A program made the translations under genes and the position numbers. Below are positions 62,194-64,000 of a stretch of DNA of 64,000 nucleotides, in pieces (within the stretch, counting starts at the first letter, position 1; each line of letters begins with the position of its first letter). Location: NCBI RefSeq assembly GCF_003691585.1, contig NZ_CP033169.1, forward strand, positions 682,001 through 746,000, written 5' to 3'. The notes below the pieces were generated by a model that saw only the letters and a list, made by a program, of their open reading frames with translations, did not search any database and was not told the origin of the DNA. This stretch comes from Biomaibacter acetigenes (GTDB lineage Bacteria > Bacillota > Thermosediminibacteria > Thermosediminibacterales > Tepidanaerobacteraceae).

Positions 62194-62940
62194 ATGAAAC
62201 TTGCCCTTTTTTCCGACATCCATTCCAATTTATACGCTCTGGAAGCGGTGTTATCCGACATTGAGAAATTTTCTGTGGATACTGCCATCTGCTGTGGTGA
62301 CCTGGTGGGATACGGTGCCCACCCCAATGAAGTAGTAAAACTTATATTTGAAAAGGACATATCCACCGTAATGGGAAACTATGATGATGGTGTGGGGTTT
62401 GACCGGCTGCTCTGCGGTTGTGATTTTAAAAATGAAGAAGAGGCCCGGCGGGGTGAAAAATCTCTGCTCTGGACCAGGCAGAAAATAACTTCCGAAAACA
62501 AACAGATACTCAAACAGTTACCCCGCAAACTCGAATTTGAGATTGAAGGCAGAAAGGTGCTGGTAATACACGGCAGCCACCGGGCCCTCAACGAATATCT
62601 TCATGAGAAATTGCCACAGGCGGAAGTGGCTAGATTATTTGAAGAAACCGGGGCCGACATCATCTTCTGCGGCCATACCCACATCCCCTATGTGAGAAGA
62701 TACAAAGACAAATTTCTCGTCAATGTCGGCACTGTTGGCAAACCCAAGCCCCATGCACGGGTTGTGAAGCGTTTCAGCAATGATGCCATGTGGATCTATG
62801 CGGACATCAACAAAGATGACATTTTGTTTAAGCTCATGCTGGTACCGTATAATTTTGAAAAGAGTGCTGAGGCCATAGAGGAAGCCGGCCTTCCCCACCA
62901 CTTTGCCGATTATATCCGGGGAATAAACCCCGACTTTTGA
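62194..62940 (+). CDS. metallophosphoesterase (calcineurin-like, YfcE-type)
   Basis: The 248-residue protein carries the metallophosphoesterase motifs in order: FSDIHSNLYAL, CCGDLVGYGAHP, MGNYDD, VIHGSHR and CGHTHIPY. Such small members hydrolyse phosphodiesters or nucleotides; the substrate is unknown. AAAGGGG precedes the ATG, 20 bp after the upstream gene, so the two are probably co-transcribed. Confidence 0.92.
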   Translation: MKLALFSDIHSNLYALEAVLSDIEKFSVDTAICCGDLVGYGAHPNEVVKLIFEKDISTVMGNYDDGVGFDRLLCGCDFKNEEEARRGEKSLLWTRQKITSENKQILKQLPRKLEFEIEGRKVLVIHGSHRALNEYLHEKLPQAEVARLFEETGADIIFCGHTHIPYVRRYKDKFLVNVGTVGKPKPHARVVKRFSNDAMWIYADINKDDILFKLMLVPYNFEKSAEAIEEAGLPHHFADYIRGINPDF

Positions 62941-62942
62941 TT

Positions 62943-62970
62943 GACCGGTATATGCCGGTCCTTTCTATTT
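62943..62970 (+). terminator. weak terminator after the phosphoesterase gene
   Basis: A 6-bp stem (GACCGG / CCGGTC) with loop TATATG is followed by CTTTCTATTT. Confidence 0.45.
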
Positions 62971-63091
62971 ATAGTAATTTTACCATTTGATCGCAATATC
63001 TTACAAAAGGAATTGACCGCCATTTATAGAATTATTAATCTAAAACAAACATGTTTTGCGGTAGTTTCAACAAAAGCGGGGGAGGGATTTT

Positions 63092-64000
63092 ATGCACAGA
63101 CTGGAAAAAATGATTTCGGCTATTGAAATAATCTTGAGACATGTACATGAGGGTATAGTCATTGCCGACAGAGAAGGCCGAGTGGTCTATGTCAATGATG
63201 CCAATGAGAGGATCACTGGTCTTGATAATAAGAAGATTCTGGGCAGGTATGTCAAAGATGTGGTTCCCGAGTCTTCTCTTATAGAAGTCATTGAGACCGG
63301 CAGGGAAAAGCTGGGGACCAGGACCAGGGTAAGGGATAAATATGTCATTTCCAATATTGTACCTATATATGACGGGGCTGAAATCATAGGCAGCATATCG
63401 GTATTTCTGGATATTACCGAGGTGGAAAATCTAAACATAAAGTTGAAAAAGGCCCAGGAGCAGATAGATAAACTTTCCAAACAGCTTTCCACCTTTTTGG
63501 GGGATGGGCAGTTTATAGTTGGTAAGAATCCCATGATGCAAAAAGTCATTTATATCGCCCAAAAAGCTGCCGGAGTAAATTCCAATGTGCTCATTACAGG
63601 AGAAAGTGGCACAGGAAAGGAAGTTATGGCACGATTTATTCATAATGCGGGCCCCCGCAAGGATAAACCCTTTGTGGCCGTAAACTGCGGTGCCATCCCT
63701 GAAACTCTTCTGGAAAGCGAGCTCTTCGGATACGAGCCCGGGGCTTTCACGGGGGCAGGAAACAGGGGTAAAGCAGGAATTTTCGAACTGGCCAATGGCG
63801 GTACTATTTTTTTGGATGAGATAGGAGACATGTCCCTTTCCCTGCAGGTGAAACTTCTAAGGGTTTTACAGGATAAGGAAATTCGGCGGTTGGGCGGCAT
63901 CGACAAGATAAAACTTGATGTCAGGGTAATGGCAGCCACCAACAAACCTCTGGAGAAAATGGTGGCGGAAAAGACCTTCAGGGAAGACCTTTATTACCGT
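63092..64000 (+). CDS. second sigma-54-dependent activator (truncated by window end)
   Basis: From ATG 63092, preceded by GGGGGAGGG, the frame is open to the end of the window (303 residues). It has an N-terminal PAS domain (about 8-118, HEGIVIADREGRVVYVNDAN), a coiled linker, and the start of a AAA+ domain with Walker [10 protein letters not shown], the sigma-54 loop GAFTGA and [12 protein letters not shown]. The DNA-binding end lies beyond the window. Its target genes are probably downstream. Confidence 0.92.
   Translation, partial: MHRLEKMISAIEIILRHVHEGIVIADREGRVVYVNDANERITGLDNKKILGRYVKDVVPESSLIEVIETGREKLGTRTRVRDKYVISNIVPIYDGAEIIGSISVFLDITEVENLNIKLKKAQEQIDKLSKQLSTFLGDGQFIVGKNPMMQKVIYIAQKAAGVNSNVLITGESGTGKEVMARFIHNAGPRKDKPFVAVNCGAIPETLLESELFGYEPGAFTGAGNRGKAGIFELANGGTIFLDEIGDMSLSLQVKLLRVLQDKEIRRLGGIDKIKLDVRVMAATNKPLEKMVAEKTFREDLYYR

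Noticed and set aside
62941-63126. 61-codon frame after the phosphoesterase gene
   Set aside because: It has no ribosome binding site and overlaps a terminator-like hairpin and the start of the second sigma-54 activator gene.
1-64000. CRISPR arrays, tRNA or rRNA genes, phage or plasmid replication genes
   Set aside because: No regularly spaced repeats, no cloverleaf-like or conserved rRNA stretches and no such proteins were seen by reading; a dedicated tRNA or covariance scan could still find a short RNA.

Overview
The window reads as chromosome of an anaerobic Gram-positive bacterium of the Clostridia type. The signs are strong AGGAGG ribosome binding sites, frequent TTG starts, lipobox substrate-binding proteins, a SleB-type cortex hydrolase with LysM repeats, DUF1540, a split glycine decarboxylase (GcvPA/GcvPB), and both DapL and Ddh routes around diaminopimelate. 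A thermophilic relative of Thermosediminibacter or Tepidanaerobacter would fit, but that is inference. No phage, plasmid, CRISPR, rRNA or tRNA signal was seen.

Layout. 0-1.6 kb: a truncated unknown gene and a PucR regulator. 1.7-8.7 kb: two inverted, nearly identical 1611-bp IS1182-type elements enclosing a DUF1540 protein, DeoC, a pyruvate-kinase-C-like protein and a TlpA/CcdA thiol pair. Each IS sits in a transcription terminator and has duplicated the whole hairpin. 8.7-13.3 kb: a PepSY protein, a two-component system and a FetAB-like exporter. 13.4-18.6 kb: a LacI-controlled sugar-acid locus (mandelate racemase family enzyme plus TRAP transporter). 18.8-24.9 kb: a 3' fragment of ddh followed by a complete peptide ABC operon. 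25.3-40.2 kb: a 17-gene co-directional carbohydrate operon with an Rbs-type importer, FGGY kinase, GntR regulator, three unusual central enzymes (D-2-hydroxyacid dehydrogenase, phosphotriesterase-family lactonase-like hydrolase, shikimate-dehydrogenase-like enzyme), cupin phosphoglucose isomerase, HPS and PHI, ribokinase, two RbsD and two DeoC. 40.4-51.8 kb: a sigma-54 activator, ddh, dapF, a Liv-type transporter, a D-cysteine-desulfhydrase-like enzyme and dapL. 51.8-57.6 kb: a glycine-riboswitch-controlled gcvT-gcvH-gcvPA-gcvPB-lplA operon. 57.6-64 kb: LysM-SleB, a coiled-coil protein, an EamA transporter, an FMN alpha-hydroxy-acid enzyme, a phosphoesterase, and a second sigma-54 activator cut by the window end.

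The most interesting items are these. (1) The 15-kb sugar operon does not match any pathway I can name, and looks like a pathway feeding both deoxyribose-phosphate aldolase chemistry and the hexulose-phosphate/F6P/G6P pool. (2) A sigma-54 circuit can be read directly: exact-spacing -24/-12 promoters (TGGCAT-N5-TTGCT) lie before ddh and before the liv operon, each preceded by 16-bp palindromes of the form GTTCGCA-N2-TGCGAAC, next to the activator gene. (3) Two loci 24 kb apart carry reciprocal relics of one ancestral ddh-peptide-transporter block: one kept the transporter and only the 3' end of ddh, the other kept ddh and only the last ~100 bp of the transporter ATPase. (4) The IS1182-type element appears to target terminator hairpins with a TATT loop. 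(5) All four binding-protein-dependent importers carry a strong hairpin immediately after the binding-protein gene.
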